A program made the translations under genes and the position numbers. From assembly GCF_024399315.1 (NCBI RefSeq), contig NZ_CP075170.1:4663501-4727500 (forward strand): 64,000 nucleotides of DNA, read 5' to 3'. This DNA is from Chryseobacterium sp. MA9 (GTDB lineage: Bacteria; Bacteroidota; Bacteroidia; Flavobacteriales; Weeksellaceae). Shown one piece after another: positions 8,845 through 15,217 of the stretch. Under the pieces are notes generated by a model. The model saw only the letters and a list, made by a program, of their open reading frames with translations. It ran no database searches and was not told where the DNA came from. Position 1 is the first letter of the stretch; every line of letters starts with the position of its first letter.

Positions 8845-9294
8845 ATGTCAGAATTAAAGAAAAGACTTTCCTCAATTCTTGAAAGTCCTAAACATAATAC
8901 AGAAGAAAAACTTGAAAAAGTTTGCCACTTGTTGGATCAGGAAATCTCTTACTTCAACTGGACAGGTTTCTATTTCAAAAATGGAGATAAGGAAGAATTA
9001 ATTTTAGGTCCTTACGTAGGAGCTCCAACAGATCATACCATTATTCCTTACGGTAAAGGAATTTGCGGGCAGGTTGCGGTTTCCAATGAAACATTTGTAG
9101 TTCCTGATGTGAACGAAGAAAGCAATTATTTAAGCTGTTCCATCGATACAAAAGCCGAGATTGTAGTTCCTATTTTTAAAGATGGAAAAAACATCGGTCA
9201 GATTGATATCGATTCCCATACGGTAGATCCTTTCACTAATGAAGACCGTGAATTATTAGAATGGCTTTGTAACGAAGTTTCTAAAGTTTTGTAA
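8845..9294 (+). CDS. GAF-domain protein, free methionine-R-sulfoxide reductase-like
   Basis: 149 residues forming one GAF domain. The segment with GKGICGQ (Cys74) and YLSCSIDTKAEIVVPI (Cys98) aligns with free-Met-R-SO reductases (fRMsr, YebR in E. coli), where the later Cys, in an xxCD..SEIVVP context, is the nucleophile; the 24-residue spacing of the two cysteines is as in fRMsr. The third family cysteine is absent, so activity with a simpler thiol cycle, or a pure sensor role, are both possible. It lies 13 bases after the 475-aa gene and ends at a terminator. Confidence 0.82.
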   Translation: MSELKKRLSSILESPKHNTEEKLEKVCHLLDQEISYFNWTGFYFKNGDKEELILGPYVGAPTDHTIIPYGKGICGQVAVSNETFVVPDVNEESNYLSCSIDTKAEIVVPIFKDGKNIGQIDIDSHTVDPFTNEDRELLEWLCNEVSKVL

Positions 9295-9321
9295 TTGAAT
9301 TTCAATCCGAATACAATATAG

Positions 9322-9350
9322 ACTCCGGCTTTTACAGGCGGAGTTTTTTT
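9322..9350 (+). terminator. Terminator after the GAF gene
   Basis: Stem ACTCCG / CGGAGT followed by seven T. Confidence 0.8.
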
Positions 9351-9405
9351 ATGATATTTGAAATGAAATGTATAACCGGAGATTCCCGGTATTACTATTC
9401 ATAGA

Positions 9406-9873
9406 TTATGGATTATAAGTGGTAATGACAAACATGATTAAAGGCTCATCTCCTGTGTTTTTGACAGAATGGTAGCCGATGGAACTGATAGCTGTGATGT
9501 CTCCTTTCTGAAGAATTTTACTTCGTATTGGTCCTCCAATTCCGGTTCTCTCAAGATATTCTCCGGTTCCATGTATGACCACGTAAAGTTCTTGTTCATT
9601 TCTTTGATTATGTGTATGAAACCCTGATTCATCACCCTTATTCAATAAAACCATATAGGCAGCCAGACGATTATGAGCTAATTCCTTCTGAGCAAACATC
9701 TGCAGCATATATACAGTTCCGTTTCCACCATACATATTCTCACGTTTATCCATTTGTGTGATGGTTCTTTCGTTCTTTTCAAATGCCATTACATAAAGAT
9801 TGATGTATTTTGAAACTTCCTGAATAACGTGATCGAATTCTGCTCCCTCGGATAATATAACTGTATCGGACAT
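9406..9873 (-). CDS. Cupin-domain protein
   Basis: 155 residues. The cupin motif 1 is seen as HTHNQRNEQELYVVIHGTG with metal ligands His86, His88 and Glu93, and motif 2 as GYHSVKNTGDEP with His135, so the full metal site is kept. A helical N-terminal part of about 65 residues precedes the barrel. It is a cytosolic metal-dependent enzyme or sugar/ligand binding protein; the reaction cannot be deduced. It lies 42 bases downstream of the BtuF-like gene on the same strand and may be cotranscribed with it. Confidence 0.85.
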   Translation of the reverse strand: MSDTVILSEGAEFDHVIQEVSKYINLYVMAFEKNERTITQMDKRENMYGGNGTVYMLQMFAQKELAHNRLAAYMVLLNKGDESGFHTHNQRNEQELYVVIHGTGEYLERTGIGGPIRSKILQKGDITAISSIGYHSVKNTGDEPLIMFVITTYNP

Positions 9874-9915
9874 GTGAGTTTAATGTTTAGAGTTTAAAGT
9901 TGATGGTCAAAAAAA

Positions 9916-10656
9916 TTAGCTTTGCTGCATCAAATGAATTTCTGCAAGAAGTCCTTTAAAATAATTCTCGCATTTCGCAATATGAGTTCCATACCAGGAA
10001 AATGCTTCACCATCTACAATCATAATCTTTTTATCAGGATAGAAGGCCTGCAGTTCTTCAATATGTTTTTCTTTAAACGGAAACGGTTCAGAAGAAAGCA
10101 TGATGACATCTGCATCCGCAAGATCGTCAGTCGTAATTTGAGGGTAACGGGTTTTATCCTTGAAAATATTCTCAAAGCCAATCTCTGATAAGATTCTATG
10201 AATAAACGTATCTGAACCAATTGTCATATAGGGATTTTTCCAGATAAGATAAGCTGCTTTTACAGGAGTTTCCAACTTGGTCTGATTCAGGATTTCATAT
10301 ATTTTAAGATTAAAAAGCTGCGCTCTTTCCTCCTTTCCGAAAAGTTTCCCGAGATTTTTAAGCAAGTAATAATTGTCCTCAATGGTTTCTACATTGGTGA
10401 CTGTTACCTTGAAGTCATCCATCAAAGCTTCTACCTGATCTTTTACATTCTCTTCCTTATTGGCAAGAATGAGATCCGGTTGTAGCATTTTTATTTTCTC
10501 AATATTGATATTTTTGGTCCCACCGATTACTGATACATTTTTTATTTTATCCTGGGGATGAATACAGAATTTTGTTCTCCCTACAACTTCATTTTCGGTG
10601 AGTCCAAGGTCAAATAAAGCCTCCGTAATTGAGGGGACAAGTGAGACGATTTTCAT
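9916..10656 (-). CDS. Helical-backbone metal receptor (BtuF/FepB-like periplasmic-binding fold) without signal peptide
   Basis: 246 residues. It begins MKIVSLVPSITEALFDLG, the first strand-helix of class III solute-binding proteins such as BtuF, and continues with VVGRTKFCIHP, INIEKIKMLQPDLILANKEEN and a typical C-terminal lobe. There is no signal peptide or lipobox: translation starts right at the mature domain, as in other Bacteroidota members annotated as cobalamin-binding proteins. The ligand may be a corrinoid or another metal complex. No btuCD-like genes are adjacent, although cobalamin nucleotide-loop genes lie 20 kb away. Confidence 0.85.
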   Translation of the reverse strand: MKIVSLVPSITEALFDLGLTENEVVGRTKFCIHPQDKIKNVSVIGGTKNINIEKIKMLQPDLILANKEENVKDQVEALMDDFKVTVTNVETIEDNYYLLKNLGKLFGKEERAQLFNLKIYEILNQTKLETPVKAAYLIWKNPYMTIGSDTFIHRILSEIGFENIFKDKTRYPQITTDDLADADVIMLSSEPFPFKEKHIEELQAFYPDKKIMIVDGEAFSWYGTHIAKCENYFKGLLAEIHLMQQS

Positions 10657-10682
10657 ATTGGCATGTTAGATGATGCCTAAAA

Positions 10683-12059
10683 TTACAAAAGTTTTCCGGT
10701 TAAGAAAAGTCCGGCTACGGTAAAATAGATAATAAGTCCAGTAACATCCACCAATGTTGCTACAAATGGAGCAGAAGAGGTAGCTGGGTCAAGGTTTAAT
10801 TTCTTTAAGACGAACGGGATCATAGAACCTGATAAAGTTCCCCATAATACAATGGCAATCAGAGAAACAGAAACACTCAATCCTACGTATACCCAATATT
10901 GTCCATAATCAAATAGACCTATCTGCTGCCAAAGCATAATCCGGATAAATCCGATCACTCCCAAAATAGCCCCAAGACATAATCCGGAGATAATTTCCTT
11001 TTTCATGACATACCACCAGTCTTTAAGACTGATTTCCTGAAGTGCCATTGCACGAATAATTAATGTTGCTGCCTGTGACCCGGAATTTCCTCCACTGGAG
11101 ATGATCAGCGGAACAAATAATGCCAGCACAACAGCTTTTTCAATTTCTTTATCAAAATATCCCATTGCAGAAGCAGTCAGCATTTCCGAAACGAATAAGA
11201 TAATCAGCCAAGTTGCCCTTTTTTTGATCATCTCAGTCCATGATGTCTGGGTGTAGGGAAGATCCAATGCTTCCAATCCCCCAAATTTCTGAATGTCTTC
11301 TGTATTCTGCTGTTCAATCTGATCAAGAATATCATCAATCGTTACAATTCCTACCAGCACACCGGCTTCCGTAATAATGGGAAGAGCGCCACGGTCATAC
11401 TTTTCGAAATAAGTTACCGCATCCTCTTTGGAAGTTGTAGTGGTAATCGCCACGAAATGATTATCTGTAATATCAGAAACCAGCGTGTCTTCCTCTTCCA
11501 ACAGTAAAGTTCCGATAGCAAGGTCATCAATCAGGCGGTTTCTTTCATCCACCACATAAAGGTAGTTCATGGTTTCCACTCTTTTTCCTACCTTTTTGAT
11601 CTGCTGAAGACATCTTTTTACCGTCCATTCCTTACGGATCTGAATATAATAGGGAGTCATCAGACGGGCAATAGAATCTGAGTTGTAGCCAAGAAGCTTT
11701 ATAGCAATTCTTCTTTCCTGCGGGTTAAGATGATTGATGGAATATTTGATAAGCTCATCCGGGAAGTCCTCGAAAAGAGCAGTCCTGTCATCCGGAGTCA
11801 TAGCATTCAGAATTTCAGAAACTTCATCGCTTCCGATACTTCTGATGGTATCTTCCTGGAAATCAGGGTCAAGGTGTGAAAAAACTTCTGCTTTGTACTC
11901 TTTCGGAACCTTCAGGAACGCAAGCAGCCTCTCATCAGCAGGAAGTTCGCTGAGAGTTTCGGCAATATCGGCAGGGTTGAAGATAAGTTCGTCTCTAGAA
12001 TTCAAAACGTGAATTTTTTTGGATATGCAAAAATAATTCAAATTTTTAAGACTAAGCAA
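10683..12059 (-). CDS. mgtE: Magnesium transporter MgtE
   Basis: 458 residues. Domain order is that of MgtE: an N-terminal superhelical domain (about 30-140; DIAETLSELPADERLLAFL), tandem CBS domains (about 145-270; MTPYYIQIRKEWTV and GVLVGIVTIDDILD), a connecting helix and five transmembrane helices (from about 285), including SGGNSGSQAATLIIRAMAL, the pore-lining signature. It is an inner-membrane Mg2+ channel gated by Mg2+ binding to the CBS/N domains. The first 18 residues are atypical for the family and the true start may be a TTG at about codon 19. No M-box riboswitch was seen upstream. Confidence 0.95.
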   Translation of the reverse strand: MLSLKNLNYFCISKKIHVLNSRDELIFNPADIAETLSELPADERLLAFLKVPKEYKAEVFSHLDPDFQEDTIRSIGSDEVSEILNAMTPDDRTALFEDFPDELIKYSINHLNPQERRIAIKLLGYNSDSIARLMTPYYIQIRKEWTVKRCLQQIKKVGKRVETMNYLYVVDERNRLIDDLAIGTLLLEEEDTLVSDITDNHFVAITTTTSKEDAVTYFEKYDRGALPIITEAGVLVGIVTIDDILDQIEQQNTEDIQKFGGLEALDLPYTQTSWTEMIKKRATWLIILFVSEMLTASAMGYFDKEIEKAVVLALFVPLIISSGGNSGSQAATLIIRAMALQEISLKDWWYVMKKEIISGLCLGAILGVIGFIRIMLWQQIGLFDYGQYWVYVGLSVSVSLIAIVLWGTLSGSMIPFVLKKLNLDPATSSAPFVATLVDVTGLIIYFTVAGLFLTGKLL

Positions 12060-12110
12060 TAAACTGGGAAAATTAAGGATTAATTAAAGTTTAGTGCTTC
12101 AGTATAAGTA

Positions 12111-12136
12111 CAAAAAACATCCGTCGGAACGGATGT
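12111..12136 (-). terminator. Terminator of the first peptide pair
   Basis: 8-bp perfect stem ACATCCGT / ACGGATGT with six A on the plus strand before it, i.e. a U-run on the minus strand, right after the peptide gene that stops at 12167. Confidence 0.85.
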
Positions 12137-12166
12137 CAAAAATTAAATTTAAAATTCCAATATTCT

Positions 12167-12328
12167 TTAAATTGGTTCACATTCTGAAGTAGGAATGTAT
12201 GTACAGACAGCGTTTGTACAGCATTGGTATGGTCCGCAATCAGAATTGTCACCACACTTTTTTATTCCGTTTCCTTTAATATTTTTTTGCTCGAACCTGT
12301 TGAGCTTCTTAAGATTTGAATTTTTCAT
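12167..12328 (-). CDS. Six-cysteine leader peptide A (53 aa), knottin-like spacing
   Basis: Begins MKNSNLKKLNRFEQKNIKGN, a leader like those of Chryseobacterium 'bacteriocin-like' precursors, with GN where siblings have GG or GS. The rest has six cysteines in the order C-x5-C-x4-CC-x4-C-x7-C, ending CEPI. Too short for most gene callers. It starts 13 bases after the stop of peptide B, so the two are probably cotranscribed and end at the hairpin at 12111-12136. Function unknown; a secreted, disulfide-rich peptide released by cleavage after the leader is inferred. Confidence 0.72.
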   Translation of the reverse strand: MKNSNLKKLNRFEQKNIKGNGIKKCGDNSDCGPYQCCTNAVCTYIPTSECEPI

Positions 12329-12341
12329 AATCATCAATATA

Positions 12342-12491
12342 TTAAGGCTCTATCATACAATCATGATCAATACATTCTCCGTTACAGCAATATCCAACAG
12401 AGCAAGGTCTTGTTATGCTGCATCTGAACGGTCCGATACCACCATTAATTTGTTTGGCAGCTTCTCTGCTGAGTTTCTTTAAGTTTTTCAT
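12342..12491 (-). CDS. Six-cysteine leader peptide B (49 aa), knottin-like spacing
   Basis: Starts MKNLKKLSREAAKQINGG, with a double-glycine at residues 17-18 that looks like a C39-peptidase cleavage site. The following 31 residues carry C-x5-C-x4-CC-x3-C-x4-C and end CMIEP. The same spacing occurs in peptides C, D and E. The upstream 30 bases match those of peptides D and E. No transporter, peptidase or modifying enzyme lies next to the cluster, so export would rely on a system encoded elsewhere. Confidence 0.75.
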   Translation of the reverse strand: MKNLKKLSREAAKQINGGIGPFRCSITRPCSVGYCCNGECIDHDCMIEP

Positions 12492-12493
12492 AT

Positions 12494-12523
12494 AATTTAG
12501 TTTTAATGTTGTACTAAAATAAT
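12494..12523 (-). promoter_or_regulatory. Shared upstream element of the peptide genes, copy before B
   Basis: The plus strand reads AATTTAGTTTTAATGTTGTA followed by CTAAAATAAT; the copies before D (12964) and E (13280) share the TTTAGtTTTAA...ACTAAAaTA core. It probably contains the promoter and 5' leader; inferred from conservation among paralogs only. Confidence 0.4.
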
Positions 12524-12595
12524 AAATATTTCTATATTATTCATTTGTTAATGAAATATTTTATTGCAAATCAATTTTTTATTTAATTTTTTAAA

Positions 12596-12624
12596 TAAAA
12601 AAACACCTACAAGTGCAGGTGTCT
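12596..12624 (-). terminator. Terminator after peptides D-C
   Basis: Stem ACACCT / AGGTGT extended by imperfect pairs, preceded on the plus strand by seven A, giving a U-run on the minus strand. Confidence 0.75.
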
Positions 12625-12638
12625 GTAATGATCATATA

Positions 12639-12785
12639 TTATTCCAGAGGACATGGATTGAGAACACAGATGTTGTTACAACATGATCCGCCCGGACATT
12701 GGTAATGTTCTGTACATCTTTTGAAAGGCCCGCTGCCTTTAATTTCCTTTTGTACTTGTCTGCTGAGTTTTTTTAGATTTTTCAT
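12639..12785 (-). CDS. Six-cysteine leader peptide C (48 aa), knottin-like spacing
   Basis: Starts MKNLKKLSRQVQKEIKGS and has GS in place of the double glycine. The core is C-x5-C-x4-CC-x3-C-x4-C with the loop CPGGSCC, identical to that of peptide E. Located 35 bases downstream of peptide D and before a hairpin terminator, so C and D form one unit. The leader and the cysteine spacing are conserved while the loops differ, the pattern expected of a diversifying peptide family. Confidence 0.75.
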   Translation of the reverse strand: MKNLKKLSRQVQKEIKGSGPFKRCTEHYQCPGGSCCNNICVLNPCPLE

Positions 12786-12820
12786 GAGATTTGATTTTAT
12801 GTGATTTATTTTAATTTTTT

Positions 12821-12961
12821 TTATTCAAGACAGATGAAGGGAGAACAGATTCCAAAACAACACCATCCAACAGTACACGGATTGCTTTCACTGCATCTTT
12901 CCATTGAGCCGCCGTTAATTTGCTTTGCTTTTTCTCGGCTGAGTTTCTTTAAATTTTTCAT
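12821..12961 (-). CDS. Six-cysteine leader peptide D (46 aa), knottin-like spacing
   Basis: Starts MKNLKKLSREKAKQINGG, nearly the leader of peptide B, with a double glycine at residues 17-18. The core carries C-x5-C-x4-CC-x3-C-x4-C and ends CLE. Upstream bases 12964-12993 match those of B and E, suggesting a common promoter. First gene of the D-C pair. Confidence 0.75.
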   Translation of the reverse strand: MKNLKKLSREKAKQINGGSMERCSESNPCTVGWCCFGICSPFICLE

Positions 12962-12963
12962 AA

Positions 12964-12993
12964 GATTTAGTTTTAAGGTTTGACTAAAATAGT
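12964..12993 (-). promoter_or_regulatory. Shared upstream element of the peptide genes, copy before D
   Basis: Reads GATTTAGTTTTAAGGTTTGA then CTAAAATAGT on the plus strand; the best match to the copy before B. Confidence 0.4.
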
Positions 12994-13067
12994 AAAAAAT
13001 ATTTAATAATTCCTTATTTGGTGAAAATATTTAATTGTTAATCAGTAGTTTATAAAGTGTTTTAAAT

Positions 13068-13106
13068 TAAAAAGCACCTGTTCATAAGTGTAAACAAGTG
13101 CTTTAT
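13068..13106 (-). terminator. Terminator after peptide E
   Basis: Stem AAAGCAC / GTGCTTT with a long imperfectly paired loop, A-rich on the plus-strand side, placed just after the stop of peptide E. Confidence 0.6.
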
Positions 13107-13121
13107 TTAACATGAAAATAT

Positions 13122-13277
13122 TTATAATTCAGGGCATGGGTAAGCCACACATACTCTGTGACAGCATGATCCACCCGGACATTCAAAATGGTATTGACAT
13201 TGTGAAGACGTATGATAATTCCTAAGACTTCTTTCTGGCTGTTTCTGCCTCAGTCTTTTTAAATTTGAATTTTTCAT
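13122..13277 (-). CDS. Six-cysteine leader peptide E (51 aa) with altered leader
   Basis: Starts MKNSNLKRL like peptide A and ends with the same C-x5-C-x4-CC-x3-C-x4-C core (loop CPGGSCC, end CPEL). Between residues 10 and about 25 the leader does not match the family. Read one base later, that stretch gives GRNSQKEVLGII, close to the usual leader ending, so a pair of compensating indels seems to have replaced the leader's second half and removed the glycine cleavage motif. The gene has its own upstream element and terminator. Possibly no longer processed. Confidence 0.65.
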   Translation of the reverse strand: MKNSNLKRLRQKQPERSLRNYHTSSQCQYHFECPGGSCCHRVCVAYPCPEL

Positions 13278-13279
13278 AA

Positions 13280-13309
13280 TAATTTAGATTTAAGATAAAA
13301 CTAAACTAA
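13280..13309 (-). promoter_or_regulatory. Shared upstream element of the peptide genes, copy before E
   Basis: Plus strand TAATTTAGATTTAAGATAAA then ACTAAACTAA; weaker match than the other two copies. Confidence 0.35.
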
Positions 13310-13475
13310 TGAAAGTATTCAAAGTATTGATATACATGTAGATATTATACGGGATAACGTCTATAAAAGAATTATGAATTTGACCGCTATGTGTATTAGT
13401 CTGCATGACAAAAATTCACAATTGACTTGCGAAGCAAAATTGACCATTGATTATCAAAGGTCTTATATTTAAACC

Positions 13476-14024
13476 TTAAAGCTCAGCTTCCGTCGGCTTC
13501 AGTTTTCTCAGTTTTTTTATAATTCCCTTTATGGCTCCTTCGGTTCCTATTTTAACTGAGTTTACTGTTGAACCCAATAGACGCATATTTTTTCGGTAAG
13601 TATCATAGTCTGTTTCCGTGACAAGATTTCCGTCAGGACCAAAAAGTTTCATGCTGACAACTACCTGATTGGAAAAAACATACTTTCCAAATCCTACTTT
13701 GAAATATCTCACTTTGGAAACAATAGCAAAATCAGCGTCGTTATTGATGCAGTAATCTGCAATAGTCTGCTTATCTATGCTGTCAAAGGGAACCTGAACT
13801 TCCGCCCGGAGCATTTTATTTTTTCTGTTGCTGAAATTATCGGAAACAGCATCAAAGAATGCATTGTTGGTAGGATCTTTTATCTCATCAATATCAGGCT
13901 CTACCTCGGGATTGAAGTACAGAACTTTTTTTATTTTGTCATCAGCAGCTTTCTGAGCTTTTACCGAAGTAAGGCCAATAAATAAAAAAGTGGTAATTGC
14001 TGTAAAGAATATAATTTTTTTCAT
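13476..14024 (-). CDS. Exported protein of unknown function
   Basis: 182 residues with a clear Sec signal peptide (MKKIIFFTAITTFLFIGLTS, cleavage probably after VKA or AQK near residue 23). The mature part is a compact, lysine-rich domain with no motif I recognise; a segment ADFAIVSKVRYFKVGFGK, then FSNQVVVSMKLFGPDGN suggests a small alpha/beta fold like those of periplasmic proteins that monitor envelope state. It stands alone between the peptide cluster and rpsO. Confidence 0.75.
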   Translation of the reverse strand: MKKIIFFTAITTFLFIGLTSVKAQKAADDKIKKVLYFNPEVEPDIDEIKDPTNNAFFDAVSDNFSNRKNKMLRAEVQVPFDSIDKQTIADYCINNDADFAIVSKVRYFKVGFGKYVFSNQVVVSMKLFGPDGNLVTETDYDTYRKNMRLLGSTVNSVKIGTEGAIKGIIKKLRKLKPTEAEL

Positions 14025-14131
14025 TTGTAATCCGAATGCAAAATTACTGCCTTTTCGTTGGATGGCATAAAATTTATTAAGAAATTTTTAACATTTTTTT
14101 CTATCAAATTTGATTTATGAAATCAATAATG

Positions 14132-14162
14132 TTTGCAGAATCAAAAAATAGTCGTAATTTTG
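14132..14162 (+). promoter_or_regulatory. Promoter of rpsO
   Basis: TTTG at 14132-14135, 19-bp spacer, TAATTTTG at 14155-14162: an exact match to the Bacteroidota -33 / -7 (TAnnTTTG) pattern, 35 bases before the ATG. Confidence 0.75.
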
Positions 14163-14197
14163 CACCCGTTACATAATAATCATTAAACAATATTGGA

Positions 14198-14467
14198 ATG
14201 TACTTAACAACAGACAAAAAGCAGGAAATTTTCGCAAAACACGGAAAATCTGCACAAGACACAGGAAGTGCTGAAGGACAAATCGCTCTTTTCACTTTCA
14301 GAATCAACCACTTATCTCAGCACTTAAAGGCTAACCGTCATGATTTCAACACAGAGAGATCTCTAGTGAAATTGGTAGGTAAGAGAAAAAGTTTACTAGA
14401 TTACCTTAAAAACAAAGATATCGCAAGATATAGAGCAATTATTGCTGAACTAGGTTTAAGAAAATAA
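14198..14467 (+). CDS. rpsO: 30S ribosomal protein S15
   Basis: 89 residues, the standard length. Characteristic blocks are visible: DTGSAEGQIALFTFRINHLS, then HLKANRHDFNTERSLVKLVGK and RKSLLDYLKNKDIARYRAII. S15 binds 16S rRNA helices 20-22 at the central domain of the small subunit. It has its own consensus promoter and a terminator; in many bacteria pnp follows rpsO directly, whereas here the two are separated by 2.6 kb of unrelated genes on the other strand. Confidence 0.98.
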   Translation: MYLTTDKKQEIFAKHGKSAQDTGSAEGQIALFTFRINHLSQHLKANRHDFNTERSLVKLVGKRKSLLDYLKNKDIARYRAIIAELGLRK

Positions 14468-14488
14468 TCTATAAAGATTTTCAAAATA

Positions 14489-14518
14489 AAAAGCAACTTC
14501 GAAAGAGGTTGCTTTTTT
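14489..14518 (+). terminator. Terminator of rpsO
   Basis: Hairpin AAAAGCAACTT / AGGTTGCTTTT (G-U closed) followed by a T-run. Confidence 0.9.
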
Positions 14519-14593
14519 ATTTTAATGTTACCACAAAAGTCAAAAAAGGTATTTAAATTTTTGAAGTATTGATATCTATACACTGACGAATCT

Positions 14594-14740
14594 TTCAACT
14601 TAGTCACTCCGTAGGAATGCAGCCCTTATTATCCGTGAATAATTAAAAAAAATTCAACTACAACAAATATTACAGCCAAAGGTGCAAAGATTCCCCTCTC
14701 TCGGAGGGGTGGCGAAAATTCAAAGAATGGGGTATATAAC
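14594..14740 (-). repeat. Interspersed repeat, copy 3 (inverted, degenerate)
   Basis: Read on the minus strand it has the block ACCCCATTCTTTGAATTTTC, then GCCACCCCTCC, and further on GCATTCCTACGGAGTGA. The same two blocks in the same order occur at 41285-41471 and 62214-62402. Non-coding; it fills the gap between rpsO and the DUF4260 gene and slightly overlaps the latter's stop region. Confidence 0.6.
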
Positions 14741-15099
14741 TACTCAGCCTTTTTTCCAATCTTCCCCAAATGCGTATTCTGAAAGCTGTCCGGATATTTC
14801 AATCCATAGCCAAGAATTCTGTCAAAAGCTGAATGAGAAAATAAAATGGTTCCAATCACCTGTAAATAGGGCAGAGATAGAGCTGTTCCTGCAAGATAAA
14901 CAACGATAGCAACTCCAAAGTGATGGAAGAGATTGTAAAAGAAAGCTCCTACTTTATTATTGATTATGTATCCCAGCATTGAAATGTCCGGAGCAAGGAA
15001 TAGTCCTGCAAACCACCACCATGAATACCCTGTTTGGGCAAAAGCATAAATTCCTAATAACAGAAATGCTGCGTATTCAAGTTTTAACTGTATTTTCAT
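14740..15099 (-). CDS. DUF4260 family membrane protein
   Basis: 119 residues with three to four hydrophobic segments. Recognised by the family pattern: an N-terminal LEYAAFLLLGIYAFAQTG helix, FAGLFLAPDISMLGYIINNKVG, FYNLFHHFG and the final HSAFDRILGYGLKYPDSFQNTHLG. Small integral inner-membrane protein with no known activity. It is downstream of the sugar transporter on the same strand, separated by a strong terminator. Confidence 0.9.
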   Translation of the reverse strand: MKIQLKLEYAAFLLLGIYAFAQTGYSWWWFAGLFLAPDISMLGYIINNKVGAFFYNLFHHFGVAIVVYLAGTALSLPYLQVIGTILFSHSAFDRILGYGLKYPDSFQNTHLGKIGKKAE

Positions 15100-15162
15100 T
15101 GTAATTGCATTAGGTTTAGGATAGGTTTCTCATTTCAGGAGAAAGTTACATGAATAGATATA

Positions 15163-15196
15163 AAAAAAGCGGAATATTTTGAGATATTCCGCTTTG
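15163..15196 (-). terminator. Terminator of the sugar transporter gene
   Basis: Stem AAAGCGGAATAT / ATATTCCGCTTT, with A-run on the plus-strand side giving a U-run on the minus strand. Confidence 0.85.
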
Positions 15197-15217
15197 TATA
15201 TTTTTATATAATTTATT

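Noticed and set aside
12060..12110. Mg-sensing riboswitch of mgtE
   Set aside because: The short spacer upstream of mgtE contains no ykoK-like or M-box-like structure.
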